From positions 1 to 19,628 of the forward strand of contig JAWPNA010000247.1 in the NCBI GenBank assembly GCA_045402695.1: a stretch of DNA of 19,628 nucleotides, in the 5' to 3' direction. Source of the stretch: JAWPNA01 sp045402695. Lineage in GTDB: Bacteria > Acidobacteriota > Polarisedimenticolia > JACPZX01 > DASXTC01. This document shows positions 1-6,915 of this stretch, piece after piece; the stretch's first letter is position 1; the number at the start of each line of letters is the position of its first letter. The translations under genes and the position numbers were made by a program. Below the pieces are notes generated by a model, which worked only from the letters and a program-made list of their open reading frames with translations, had not been told where the DNA came from and did no database searches.

Positions 1-1290
1 GAGAGGGATCTGGGGGAGCGGGATATCGCCCTGGTCACGGAGCTCGTCTACGGTGTCCTGCGGCGGAGGCAATACCTCGATCACGTGATCGCTGCCTTCT
101 CGTCTCGTCCGGTCGAGGAGATCGACCCGGACCTGCGCCGCATCCTCCACCTCGGCCTGTATCAGATCCTGTTGCTTGATCGGATCCCCGATCATGCCGC
201 AGTCAACGAGGCGGGGCGGATGGCGCGGAGCCGGATGAAGGGTCGGGCAGCCCAAGCGGCCGCATTCGTCAACGGAGTGCTGCGCGCCGTCACGCGGGAT
301 CGCTCCCGCGTGCCGCCGCCCCCTCGCCCGCGCGCCGGAGTGGATGCCGCCGCGGCGCTGGCGGTCGCGGAGTCGCACCCCGAGTGGCTCGTAAGACGGT
401 GGCTCGATCGGTTCGGGCTGGAGGAGACCTCGGATCTCCTGCGCGCGCAGAACACGCCCGCGCCTATAGCGCTGCGCGTGAACCGGCGCGCGGCTTCGCG
501 CGATCAGGTGGCGGCGTCGCTTGCAGCCGAATCGATCGTCGCGGCGCGATCCTCCCTGCTGGAGGAGTTCCTGATCGTGGAGCAGGGCGCGCCCCAGCGC
601 ACGCGGGCGTTCGCGCGCGGGGAGTTCTACATCCAGGATGTCGCTTCGGGGCTCGTTGCACGGCTGGCGGGCGCGGGCCTGAAGGAAGGGGATCGTGTCC
701 TGGATGCCTGCGCCGCGCCCGGAGGCAAGGCGCTCGCCCTCGCGGAGATCGTCGGTGAGCGGGGACTGGTGGTGGCGGCGGACCTCCACCCGGCGCGCCT
801 CGGACTCGTGAGCCAGAACGCCAAGCGGATGGGCTGTGGTGGCCTGGCTCCCTTGGCGGCCGATTTCGCGGGAGATTCGCCGCCGTTCCAGGCTCGGGCC
901 GCGTTTGACGCGGTGGTGGTGGACGCGCCGTGCACGGGAACGGGTGCAATCCGACGCAATCCCGAGCTGAGGTATCGCTTGTCGCACGAGGCCCTGGATC
1001 GTCTGGCAGGGGTGCAGGCGCGACTGCTCCATCGCTGCGCGCCGCTCGTGCGTCTCGGCGGATGGCTTGTCTACGCTGTGTGCAGCATCGAGGACGAGGA
1101 AGGACTGCAGCGGGTAGGCGGTTTTCTCTCGAAGCATCCGGAGTTTGTCATTCAGGATCCCCGCGAGTCACTCCCCGACAGCGCGAAGCACCTCGTGATC
1201 TGCCGATCCGGCGTGCCCGCACTCGTCACTCTGCCGCACAAGGAGGGTCTGGATGGCTTCTTCGCGGTGCGCTTCCTGCGTCAGCGATAG
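1..1290 (+). CDS. rsmB: 16S rRNA (cytosine-967-C5)-methyltransferase RsmB, 5' end missing
   Basis: SAM-dependent RNA methyltransferase that makes m5C967 in 16S rRNA in the cytoplasm. The reading frame is open from base 1, so the gene begins upstream of the window. The visible N-terminal part is the NusB-like RNA-binding domain (LVTELVYGVLRRR, then HAAVNEAGRMAR and FVNGVLRAV). It is followed by the Rossmann methyltransferase domain, with the SAM-binding motif LDACAAPGGK near 700-730. The two family cysteines are present: Cys in DAPCTGTG (codon at 931), the motif IV Cys that releases product, and Cys in VYAVCSIEDEEG (codon at 1081), the motif VI nucleophile. The C terminus DGFFAVRF is typical of the RsmB/NOP2 family. 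Its last 10 bases overlap the end of the convergent minus-strand gene. RsmB rather than RsmF is chosen because of the NusB-like domain. Confidence 0.95.
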   Translation, partial: ERDLGERDIALVTELVYGVLRRRQYLDHVIAAFSSRPVEEIDPDLRRILHLGLYQILLLDRIPDHAAVNEAGRMARSRMKGRAAQAAAFVNGVLRAVTRDRSRVPPPPRPRAGVDAAAALAVAESHPEWLVRRWLDRFGLEETSDLLRAQNTPAPIALRVNRRAASRDQVAASLAAESIVAARSSLLEEFLIVEQGAPQRTRAFARGEFYIQDVASGLVARLAGAGLKEGDRVLDACAAPGGKALALAEIVGERGLVVAADLHPARLGLVSQNAKRMGCGGLAPLAADFAGDSPPFQARAAFDAVVVDAPCTGTGAIRRNPELRYRLSHEALDRLAGVQARLLHRCAPLVRLGGWLVYAVCSIEDEEGLQRVGGFLSKHPEFVIQDPRESLPDSAKHLVICRSGVPALVTLPHKEGLDGFFAVRFLRQR

Positions 1291-2129
1291 GTCGGGATCT
1301 TCCCTGACCTCGCCCTGTTGGCGGGGCTGAGATCCAGGGTGAGGCTCGTGACCTCCCGTGTATCGGCCTGAGCGTCCCACTCATGACGCATACCTTCGGC
1401 CTCCAGGATGACGTGCACGACGTAGATACCGGGCCTGACGGCGTCGAAACTGTACCGGCCGTCGGCGCCGGTCAATGTCCGCGAGACCGTGCGGGACTCG
1501 ACCGCCTCCTCGATCTTCTCGCCGCACTCGGCGTCCAGCGCCTTGATCTCCTTGAGAGTGCGCGCTCGCTGCTGCTTCGCCTCGTCGTATGCCTCGAATG
1601 CTTCACTCGTGCCTGAAATCGTCTTCATGGCGCGCTCGGCCTGATCGCCCAATGACGCCGCCTTGTCGCTCAACCCGGAGCGGCGGGTCTGGCACTCGTT
1701 GTTGATGGCGGCGATCTGGGCCGCGACGCCCTCGCTGTTCTCCACCAAGCGCACGGCGAGTCCAGATCCCAGAATGGTCTTCCCTCCTTCACCCGTGACG
1801 TGAATCGACCCGGAGATCCTCGCAAGCGCCGGTGCGGCGGCGCGAGAGGGCATGGGGGCAGGTGCGCCCTCCTGCGCTTCGCCTCCCAGGTCGTCCGCGA
1901 GGATCCATCCCTCCACAGCGACTCGGATCCATCGGTCCCTGGTCTCGATCACCCGCACCGGTGCTCCCGGCAGGAGCACGCCGATTCGTCCCCCGCCAGG
2001 CGTCGAGGCGAAATCAGAGGTCCGCGAGAGCGCGAGGCCCGCGTCCTCGGAGGAACCCACGAGCGGGGCAACGAGCGTGGGGAGCGCGAGGAGCGCGAGG
2101 CACGAACCGGCGATCAGTCCTGGGCGCAT
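1281..2129 (-). CDS. Secreted protein with SH3-like domain and coiled-coil-interrupted CnaB-like domain
   Basis: Exported protein of unknown function, 282 residues. The start at 2129 is chosen because an AAGGAG ribosome-binding site lies 7 nt upstream and a signal peptide follows at once (MRPGLIAGSCLALLALP). An in-frame ATG at 2252 would read through a transcription terminator. Visible order: signal peptide 1-25; bacterial SH3-like segment about 42-82 (GAPVRVIETRDRWIRVAVEGWI); Ala/Pro linker; a beta strand pair about 103-132 (ARISGSIHV); a charged, heptad-rich coiled coil about 133-211; and a carboxypeptidase-regulatory/CnaB-like segment about 212-270 (TGADGRYSFDAVRPGIYVVHV). The two parts either side of the coiled coil look like one beta-sandwich domain with a helical insert. 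Cys146 and Cys202 bracket the insert. The domain calls are by eye. Transcription probably comes from the promoter near 2333-2361 through a terminator-containing leader. Confidence 0.75.
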   Translation of the reverse strand: MRPGLIAGSCLALLALPTLVAPLVGSSEDAGLALSRTSDFASTPGGGRIGVLLPGAPVRVIETRDRWIRVAVEGWILADDLGGEAQEGAPAPMPSRAAAPALARISGSIHVTGEGGKTILGSGLAVRLVENSEGVAAQIAAINNECQTRRSGLSDKAASLGDQAERAMKTISGTSEAFEAYDEAKQQRARTLKEIKALDAECGEKIEEAVESRTVSRTLTGADGRYSFDAVRPGIYVVHVILEAEGMRHEWDAQADTREVTSLTLDLSPANRARSGKIPTYR

Positions 2130-2136
2130 CGGTTTT

Positions 2137-2142
2137 CTCCTT
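2137..2142 (-). promoter_or_regulatory. Ribosome-binding site deciding the start at 2129
   Basis: The minus strand reads AAGGAG, then 7 nt, then ATG. It supports the ATG at 2129 over the in-frame ATG at 2252, which has no comparable site. Confidence 0.75.
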
Positions 2143-2159
2143 GGCGCCGCTGGCGCGCC

Positions 2160-2189
2160 AAAAAAAAGGCAGCGCGTGAGCGCTGCCTT
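2160..2189 (-). terminator. Strong intrinsic terminator
   Basis: The minus strand reads AAGGCAGCGC, a UCAC loop, then GCGCUGCCUU. This is a perfect 10-bp stem with a 4-nt loop, followed directly by eight U residues (plus-strand A run at 2160-2167). It lies about 20 nt before the ribosome-binding site of the minus-strand gene at 2129. It therefore ends the transcript from the 2333-2361 promoter before the coding region. No promoter fits between the terminator and that gene. Confidence 0.9.
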
Positions 2190-2326
2190 CTGGAAGTGGA
2201 TCCAAGAGCCTTGGGACGAGGCCCGCGGCCGCGAGTGCAGGCTTCGGTCCATTGACCACCGATCCCCCCCCGGATGACAGATAGAGGAGACGGAAAGATC
2301 GGAGGCGATTCTCTCGGATTGGAACG
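2160..2326 (-). ncRNA. Candidate structured small RNA or terminator-attenuated leader
   Basis: A sigma70-like promoter and a perfect terminator bound about 165 nt on the minus strand with no convincing coding content. By eye the RNA can pair its 5' segment AUCCGAGAG with CUCUUGGAU near the 3' end (9 bp, one G-U). CCGAUC can pair with GAUCGG inside, and GGUC/GACC can form a small hairpin. CUCUUGG can instead form a local CCAAG-GCU-CUUGG hairpin, so alternative folds exist. Size, a closing stem, the terminator and the position next to rarA recall 6S RNA, which I recall lying near a rarA-type ATPase gene in some Firmicutes. I cannot recognise the 6S central bubble or conserved core, so the family is unassigned. 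The other reading is a regulated leader of the downstream gene. The 5' end is inferred from the -10 position. Confidence 0.5.
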
Positions 2327-2332
2327 GCGGAT

Positions 2333-2361
2333 CGTATACCCGCGCGGGGTGGTGCTGTCAA
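2333..2361 (-). promoter_or_regulatory. Sigma70-type promoter driving the minus-strand leader/ncRNA
   Basis: The minus strand shows a perfect TTGACA -35 (2356-2361), a 17-bp spacer and TATACG as -10 (2333-2338). The predicted start is about 2325-2328. This is the best-matching -35/-10 pair in the window. It diverges from the rarA promoter across an AT-rich stretch at about 2375-2420. Confidence 0.65.
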
Positions 2362-2399
2362 GATCTCATCTGGACAAGTTATTGCATTATTATCAATGA

Positions 2400-2428
2400 G
2401 TTACAGGAGAATAGACAAGTGCTATAGT
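2400..2428 (+). promoter_or_regulatory. Promoter of rarA
   Basis: GTTACA (2400-2405), a 17-bp spacer, then TATAGT (2423-2428), with an extended -10 TG at 2420-2421 (TGCTATAGT). The predicted transcription start is about 2434-2436, at or beside an ATG at 2435. The rarA message would then have little or no leader. Confidence 0.55.
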
Positions 2429-2434
2429 GTGCCC

Positions 2435-2461
2435 ATGGCGCAAGCGTGGTTCCGCATATGA
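2435..2461 (+). CDS. Possible 8-codon leader peptide coupled to rarA
   Basis: An ATG lies 6 nt after the -10 element, where transcription should start. It opens an 8-residue frame, MAQAWFRI, whose TGA overlaps the rarA ATG as ATGA (2458-2461). rarA itself has no visible Shine-Dalgarno site, so leaderless initiation here with translational coupling to rarA would explain the arrangement. It is too short for any sequence test and may be chance. Confidence 0.25.
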   Translation: MAQAWFRI

Positions 2462-3795
2462 AGTCGTTGTTTCCGGAGATCGAGGCGCAACCTCCAGAGC
2501 CCTCGAAAGATGCACCACTGGCCGACCGAATGCGCCCGCGCGGGCTCGATGAGTTCGTCGGGCAGCGGGCCATCCTGGGAGAGGGCAGCCTGTTGCGCCG
2601 CGCCATCGAAAATGACGATCTGCGCTCAATCATCCTGTGGGGACCTCCCGGCACCGGCAAGACGACCCTGGCGACCATCATATCCCGGGCGACCCGGGCC
2701 GACTTCGTCTCCTTCTCGGCGGTGCTGTCGGGCCTCAAGGAGATCAGGGAAGTGATGAAGGATGCCGAACGGCACCGGCGTGCCGCAGGTCGGCGCACGA
2801 TCCTCTTCATCGACGAGATCCATCGGTTCAACAAGGCGCAGCAGGACGCGTTCCTGCCGTTTGTCGAGAAAGGGGACATTGTCCTGATCGGGGCCACCAC
2901 GGAGAACCCCTCCTTCGAGCTGAACTCCGCCCTCTTGTCTCGTTCCAAGGTGTACGTGCTGGCGATGCTGAGCGAGCAGGAGATTCTCTCCATCCTGCGG
3001 CGCGCGCTGGAGGACATCGAGAGGGGGCTTGGTGGCAGGGGCATCACCGTGGATGAGGGCTGCCTCGAGGAGATCGCGAGCCGCGCGCAGGGTGACGCCC
3101 GCTTCGCGCTCAACTGCCTGGAGGCCGCCGCGGCCGAGTCCAGGATCACGATCGATGTCGTCCGCGACGCACTGCAGAAGACGGCGCTCTATTACGACAA
3201 GTCGGGCGAGGAGCACTTCAACCTGATGTCGGCGCTGCACAAATCGATGCGCTCCTCCGAGCCGGACGCCTCGCTGTACTGGCTGGCGCGGATGATCGAG
3301 GGCGGGGAGGACCCCATGTACATCGCGCGCCGCATCGTGCGCTTCGCGACGGAGGATATCGGCAACGCTGATCCGCGCGCGCTCCAGATATCGCTGGCCG
3401 CGCGCGACGCGTTCCATTTCCTGGGCCTCCCGGAGGGGGCGCTCGCACTGGCGCAGGCGGTGCTCTACATGGCCACCGCGCCCAAGAGCGACGCGGCCTA
3501 CCGCGCCTACTCCGAGGCCGTTGCCGACATCCGTGCCGGGAAGATCGAGCCGGTGCCACTGAACATCCGCAACGCCCCGACGGGCCTGATGTCCCACCTC
3601 GGGTACGGCAAGGGATATCAGCACGCTCACGACTTCGAGGGGGGAGTCACCGACATGGACTGTCTGCCCGATGGTCTCAAGGGGCGCAGCTATTATCGCC
3701 CGACCGAGTCGGGCTACGAGAAGACCATCAAGGAGCGCCTCGAGCGGTTCGCCGAGCTGCGCAAGCGGATCGGGGCGCGCAGGAAGAACGACTGA
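2458..3795 (+). CDS. rarA: Replication-associated recombination protein RarA (AAA+ ATPase)
   Basis: RarA/MgsA/WRNIP1-family AAA+ ATPase of 445 residues, related to clamp-loader subunits. It acts at stalled replication forks and gaps. Visible motifs: the conserved start region ADRMRPRGLDEFVGQ; Walker A GPPGTGKTT at about 62-70; Walker B ILFIDEIHRFNK at about 115-126; sensor 1 GATTENPSF at about 145-153; and the arginine-finger region SALLSRSKV. The helical C-terminal (MgsA_C) domain follows, with NIRNAPTGLMSHLGYGKGYQHAHD near the end. Length is normal for the family. ATG at 2458 is preferred; GTG at 2446 is an in-frame alternative. Neither has a good Shine-Dalgarno sequence. No terminator is seen before top6B, so partial readthrough into top6BA is possible. 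Confidence 0.95.
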   Translation: MKSLFPEIEAQPPEPSKDAPLADRMRPRGLDEFVGQRAILGEGSLLRRAIENDDLRSIILWGPPGTGKTTLATIISRATRADFVSFSAVLSGLKEIREVMKDAERHRRAAGRRTILFIDEIHRFNKAQQDAFLPFVEKGDIVLIGATTENPSFELNSALLSRSKVYVLAMLSEQEILSILRRALEDIERGLGGRGITVDEGCLEEIASRAQGDARFALNCLEAAAAESRITIDVVRDALQKTALYYDKSGEEHFNLMSALHKSMRSSEPDASLYWLARMIEGGEDPMYIARRIVRFATEDIGNADPRALQISLAARDAFHFLGLPEGALALAQAVLYMATAPKSDAAYRAYSEAVADIRAGKIEPVPLNIRNAPTGLMSHLGYGKGYQHAHDFEGGVTDMDCLPDGLKGRSYYRPTESGYEKTIKERLERFAELRKRIGARRKND

Positions 3796-3840
3796 GCGAG
3801 GCGGAAACCACGCGCGACGTGGCCCGCCACATGGTGCTGA

Positions 3841-3849
3841 TGCTAGAAT
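3841..3849 (+). promoter_or_regulatory. Candidate extended -10 promoter of the top6B-top6A operon
   Basis: TGCTAGAAT is an extended -10 (TG-n-TAGAAT) in the 126-nt gap between rarA and top6B. It would give a leader of about 66 nt to the GTG at 3922. I see no good -35. It matches the TGCTAnnnT pattern seen before other genes in the window. Confidence 0.4.
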
Positions 3850-3909
3850 ACGGGCGCCTCGCGGATTCTCGCGCGTCCTTCCCATCCGGATCGTGTGCTC
3901 AGCGTGATC

Positions 3910-3915
3910 AGGGAG
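3910..3915 (+). promoter_or_regulatory. Ribosome-binding site deciding the top6B GTG start
   Basis: AGGGAG lies 6 nt before GTG at 3922. The upstream in-frame GTGs (3895, 3904) and the internal ATG at 4015 lack a comparable site, so 3922 is the best start. This matters because the clamp-like motif at 4012-4026 begins just before the internal ATG. Confidence 0.6.
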
Positions 3916-3921
3916 ACACCA

Positions 3922-5766
3922 GTGGCACGCCCAGCGGCGAGGAAGGCCGGTAAGGGAAAGACCGCGCCCCCGAGGCGCGCGTCCCGTCCCGTATCCGAAC
4001 CCCATAGACTGCAGATGACGTTGTTCGAAGATATGGAAGAGCCGCGATCCGCGAAGAAGACCGAGTCCAAGACCACGGCCAAGAGTGCGAGATCCGCGGT
4101 CGATCCGAAGGAAACGGTCAGGTCAAGGCCGAGGGTCGCACCACCGCCCGAGGAAGCGATCCAGGTTGAACCGGAACCAACCACCGCCCGGCATGTTCCA
4201 CCCACCATCCGCCGCCGCGAGACCGCCGAGAGCTTAGCTGCCCGCCAGCGAGAGATCTCCGTCTCCGAGTTCTTCACGAAGAACCGCCACCTGCTCGGTT
4301 TCGACAATCCCGCGAAGGCGCTCCTGACGGCCATCAAGGAAGCCGTGGACAACTCTCTTGATGCATGTGAGGAAGCGGGCATCCTGCCGCGGCTCGAGGT
4401 CGTCATCCGCGAGATCTCCGAAGATCGATTCCGCATCTCGGTGACCGACAACGGCCCGGGCATCATGAAGAACCAGATTCCCAAGATCTTCGGCAAGCTC
4501 CTCTACGGATCGAAGTTCCACGTCCTGAAGCAGTCGCGCGGGCAGCAGGGCATTGGCATCTCGGCGGCCGGCATGTACAGTCAGCTCACCACGGGCAAGC
4601 CGGTCAAGATCGTCTCGCGCACGGGCAAGGGCAAGCCGGCGCATTTCTACGAGATCCAGATCGACACCCGCAAGAACGCTCCCGAGGTGCACAAGGAGGG
4701 GACGATCGAGTGGCCCCACGAGCACGGCACCAGCGTCGACATGGAGCTTCAGGCCAGCTACAAGAAGGGGCGGCGATCGGTGGATGACTACATTGCGCAG
4801 ACGGCCTTGGCGAATCCGCACGCGGAGATCCTCTACACCGATCCGAAGGGGGAGCCGTTCCACTACCCGCGCCTCACGGAAGAGCTGCCTAGAGAGCCTG
4901 TGCCCATCAAGCCGCACCCGTACGGGGTGGAGCTGGGCGTCCTGCTCAAGATGATGAAGGAGACGCGCTCGCGGAACTTGAGAGGCGCCCTGCAGCACGA
5001 TTTCTCGCGTGTGTCGGGCAAGGTGGCCGACGAGATCGCGGTGGCCGCGGGCCTCAGACCGGAGGCGAAGCCTCACGGCCTCGCTCACGACGAGGTCGAG
5101 CGGCTGTTCCGCGGCATCCCCAAGGTGAAGATCATGAGTCCGCCGACCAACTGCCTCTCACCGATCGGCGAGGATCTGATCCGCGACGGGCTGGAGAAGG
5201 CGCTGCCGGGATGCGATCTCTACACGTCGGTGACGCGCAGCCCCGCGGTATACCGCGGCAACCCGTTCCAGATCGAGGCGGGCCTGGCCTTCGGGGGGGC
5301 GCTCCCAGGAGACGAGCTGGCCGATCTGTGGCGATTCGCCAACAGGGTGCCGCTGCAGTACCAGCAATCGGCATGCGCCATCACGCGCGCGGCCATCCTG
5401 AACGACTGGAAGAACTACGGTCTCATGCAGGGGAAGGGAGCGCTGCCTACGGCCCCGATGGTGCTGTTCGTGCACATGGCCTCCGCCTGGGTGCCTTTCA
5501 CGTCGGAGAGCAAGGAGGCGATCGCCTCGTACCCGGAGATCGTCAAGGAGATCCGGCTGGCCCTTCAGGAGTGCGGCCGCAGGCTGGGAGCGTTCCTGCG
5601 ACACAGGCGCCGCGTGGAGGACGCCGAGAAGAAGCGCTCCTACATCGAGAAGTACATCCCACACATCGGCATCGCGCTGAAGGAGATCCTGGGGTTCTCG
5701 GCCAAGGAGGAGGCACGCGTGGTCGAGACGCTCAAGGACACACTGGAGCGAAGCCGGACCATCTGA
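3922..5766 (+). CDS. top6B: DNA topoisomerase VI subunit B (GHKL ATPase)
   Basis: ATP-binding subunit of the type IIB topoisomerase, which with Top6A forms an A2B2 enzyme that passes one duplex through another to relax and decatenate DNA. 614 residues. The Bergerat fold is intact: N-box KEAVDNSLDAC (Glu140, Asn144), G1 VTDNGPGI (about 175-181) and G2 GQQGIG (about 207-212). The H2TH-like region (RNLRGALQHDFSRVSGKVADEIAVAAGL, in pieces) and the transducer domain (SPAVYRGNPFQIEAGLAFGG; RFANRVPLQYQQ; NDWKNYGLMQGKG) follow. Lys497 and Lys505 are candidates for the ATP-sensing switch lysine. The core from about 112 onward is family-like. Residues 1-110 are an unusual Lys/Arg/Ala/Pro-rich, probably disordered extension containing QMTLF at 31-35. 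No C-terminal Ig-like domain is seen. Start: GTG after AGGGAG. top6A follows after 35 nt. Confidence 0.95.
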   Translation: MARPAARKAGKGKTAPPRRASRPVSEPHRLQMTLFEDMEEPRSAKKTESKTTAKSARSAVDPKETVRSRPRVAPPPEEAIQVEPEPTTARHVPPTIRRRETAESLAARQREISVSEFFTKNRHLLGFDNPAKALLTAIKEAVDNSLDACEEAGILPRLEVVIREISEDRFRISVTDNGPGIMKNQIPKIFGKLLYGSKFHVLKQSRGQQGIGISAAGMYSQLTTGKPVKIVSRTGKGKPAHFYEIQIDTRKNAPEVHKEGTIEWPHEHGTSVDMELQASYKKGRRSVDDYIAQTALANPHAEILYTDPKGEPFHYPRLTEELPREPVPIKPHPYGVELGVLLKMMKETRSRNLRGALQHDFSRVSGKVADEIAVAAGLRPEAKPHGLAHDEVERLFRGIPKVKIMSPPTNCLSPIGEDLIRDGLEKALPGCDLYTSVTRSPAVYRGNPFQIEAGLAFGGALPGDELADLWRFANRVPLQYQQSACAITRAAILNDWKNYGLMQGKGALPTAPMVLFVHMASAWVPFTSESKEAIASYPEIVKEIRLALQECGRRLGAFLRHRRRVEDAEKKRSYIEKYIPHIGIALKEILGFSAKEEARVVETLKDTLERSRTI

Positions 5767-5801
5767 GAAACGAAGCACCACAGAGCGGGAGAGACGCATC
5801 G

Positions 5802-6887
5802 ATGGCCCTCAAGACGGTCGAGAGGATCAAAAGCCAGGCCGAGGACATTCACCGGAAGATCCTCAAGCAGCAGAAGCCGACGTTGAAGTTCCCCCTGCGA
5901 TCGCTGTCCAACGTCAAATACGACCCGAAGCACGGATTCCTGGAGATGCGCGGTCGCAAGAAAGAGCGGACGCTGACAGTCTCGACGGTGAAGACGTTCG
6001 CACAGACTCTGAGGATGATGGCGCTGTCGAAGGAGCTGGTGCAGCAGGACGACATCGCCACGAAACGAGAGGCGTACTACGTCAGCAAGAACTGGGATGA
6101 GTGCCGTTTCCTCGAGCAGACCGAGTCCGACACCGTCATGGACGACGTGGAAGCGCTGTTCGAAGTCAACCGCGAGCAGCTCGGTTTCATCCCCGAGGAG
6201 AAGGGGGGCGAAGTGGCGGGAAAGCTCTTCATCCTCGACAAGGATCCCGACACCGGCAAGACGCTCAGAATCGACTGCACGAAGTTCGGCTCGGGATCTT
6301 ATTCGATTCCGATCTCGGTGGAGCACCTCAAGTTCGAGACCGACGCCAGATTCATCCTGGCGATTGAGACGGCCGGCATGTTCCAGCGGCTCGTCAAGCA
6401 CGGCTACTGGAAGCAGGCCAACTGCGTCCTTGCTTCGATGGGAGGGGTGCCCACGCGCGCCTGCCGCCGGTTCATCCGGAGGCTGGCCGATTTCAAGAAG
6501 ATCCCCGTGTACGTGTTCGTGGACGGCGACCCGTACGGGATCTCCAACATCTACAGGACACTCAAGGTCGGCTCCGGAAACGCCGCCCATCTCAACGAGT
6601 ACTTCTGCGTGCCCCAGGCCTCGTTTCTCGGGATCACGCCGCAGGACATCGTGGATTACAAGCTGCCCACGCATCCGCTGAAGGACGTGGACATCAAGCG
6701 CGCCCGCGACGCCATCAAGAACGACCCGTTCTTCCAGCATCACAAGAAGTGGGTCAAGGCGATGGAACACCTGCTACAGATGGGCGTCCGCGCGGAGCAG
6801 CAGGCGTTGGCCAAGCACGGCCTGAACTACGTCATCGAGAATTATCTGCCGGAGAAGCTGTCCCACCCGGAGAGATTCCTGCCTTGA
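5802..6887 (+). CDS. top6A: DNA topoisomerase VI subunit A (Spo11-like)
   Basis: DNA-cleaving subunit of Topo VI, homologous to eukaryotic Spo11. It makes a transient double-strand break with a 5'-phosphotyrosyl link. 361 residues, normal for the family. The winged-helix CAP domain contains the catalytic motif KREAYYVS, where Tyr93 (second Tyr) is the expected nucleophile. The Toprim domain has Glu189 in FILAIETAGMF and the DxD pair Asp241/Asp243 in FVDGDPYGISN. The family signature VLASMGGVPTRACRRF lies between them. All catalytic residues I can check are present, so an active enzyme is likely. ATG at 5802 follows the purine-rich GAGCGGGAGAG. A longer open frame reaches back to 5211 but lies inside top6B and is not protein-like. 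Order is B then A, as one transcription unit. Confidence 0.95.
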   Translation: MALKTVERIKSQAEDIHRKILKQQKPTLKFPLRSLSNVKYDPKHGFLEMRGRKKERTLTVSTVKTFAQTLRMMALSKELVQQDDIATKREAYYVSKNWDECRFLEQTESDTVMDDVEALFEVNREQLGFIPEEKGGEVAGKLFILDKDPDTGKTLRIDCTKFGSGSYSIPISVEHLKFETDARFILAIETAGMFQRLVKHGYWKQANCVLASMGGVPTRACRRFIRRLADFKKIPVYVFVDGDPYGISNIYRTLKVGSGNAAHLNEYFCVPQASFLGITPQDIVDYKLPTHPLKDVDIKRARDAIKNDPFFQHHKKWVKAMEHLLQMGVRAEQQALAKHGLNYVIENYLPEKLSHPERFLP

Positions 6888-6915
6888 CCTGCGGTTACCA
6901 GGGAGGCGATTTGCG

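Noticed and set aside
2130..2252. In-frame extension of the SH3/CnaB-like gene to an ATG at 2252.
   Set aside because: It reads through the perfect terminator hairpin and its U-run and has no ribosome-binding site or signal-peptide character. The ATG at 2129 has both.
2160..2326. The structured RNA as signal-recognition-particle RNA.
   Set aside because: GGUCAAUGGACCGAAGCC only loosely resembles the SRP core and lacks the conserved GGAA/AGCAGCC symmetric loop; not supported.
2370..2410. AT-rich stretch with GATAATAAT as a Fur-type operator.
   Set aside because: Only one half resembles a Fur box; the second half does not form the inverted repeat. It is more simply an AT-rich divergent promoter region.
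2626..4005. 459-residue open frame on the minus strand opposite rarA.
   Set aside because: It mirrors the real gene rarA and its composition (Arg/His/Leu-rich) is that of an antisense shadow in high-GC DNA. rarA carries the AAA+ motifs.
5211..5801. Upstream extension of the top6A frame inside top6B.
   Set aside because: The extra 197 residues are the alternate frame of top6B, with low-complexity Arg/Gly content. ATG at 5802 has a ribosome-binding site and gives the family's usual length.
5640..6770. 376-residue minus-strand open frame opposite top6A.
   Set aside because: It lies entirely over the motif-bearing top6A coding region and shows no recognisable family; shadow frame.
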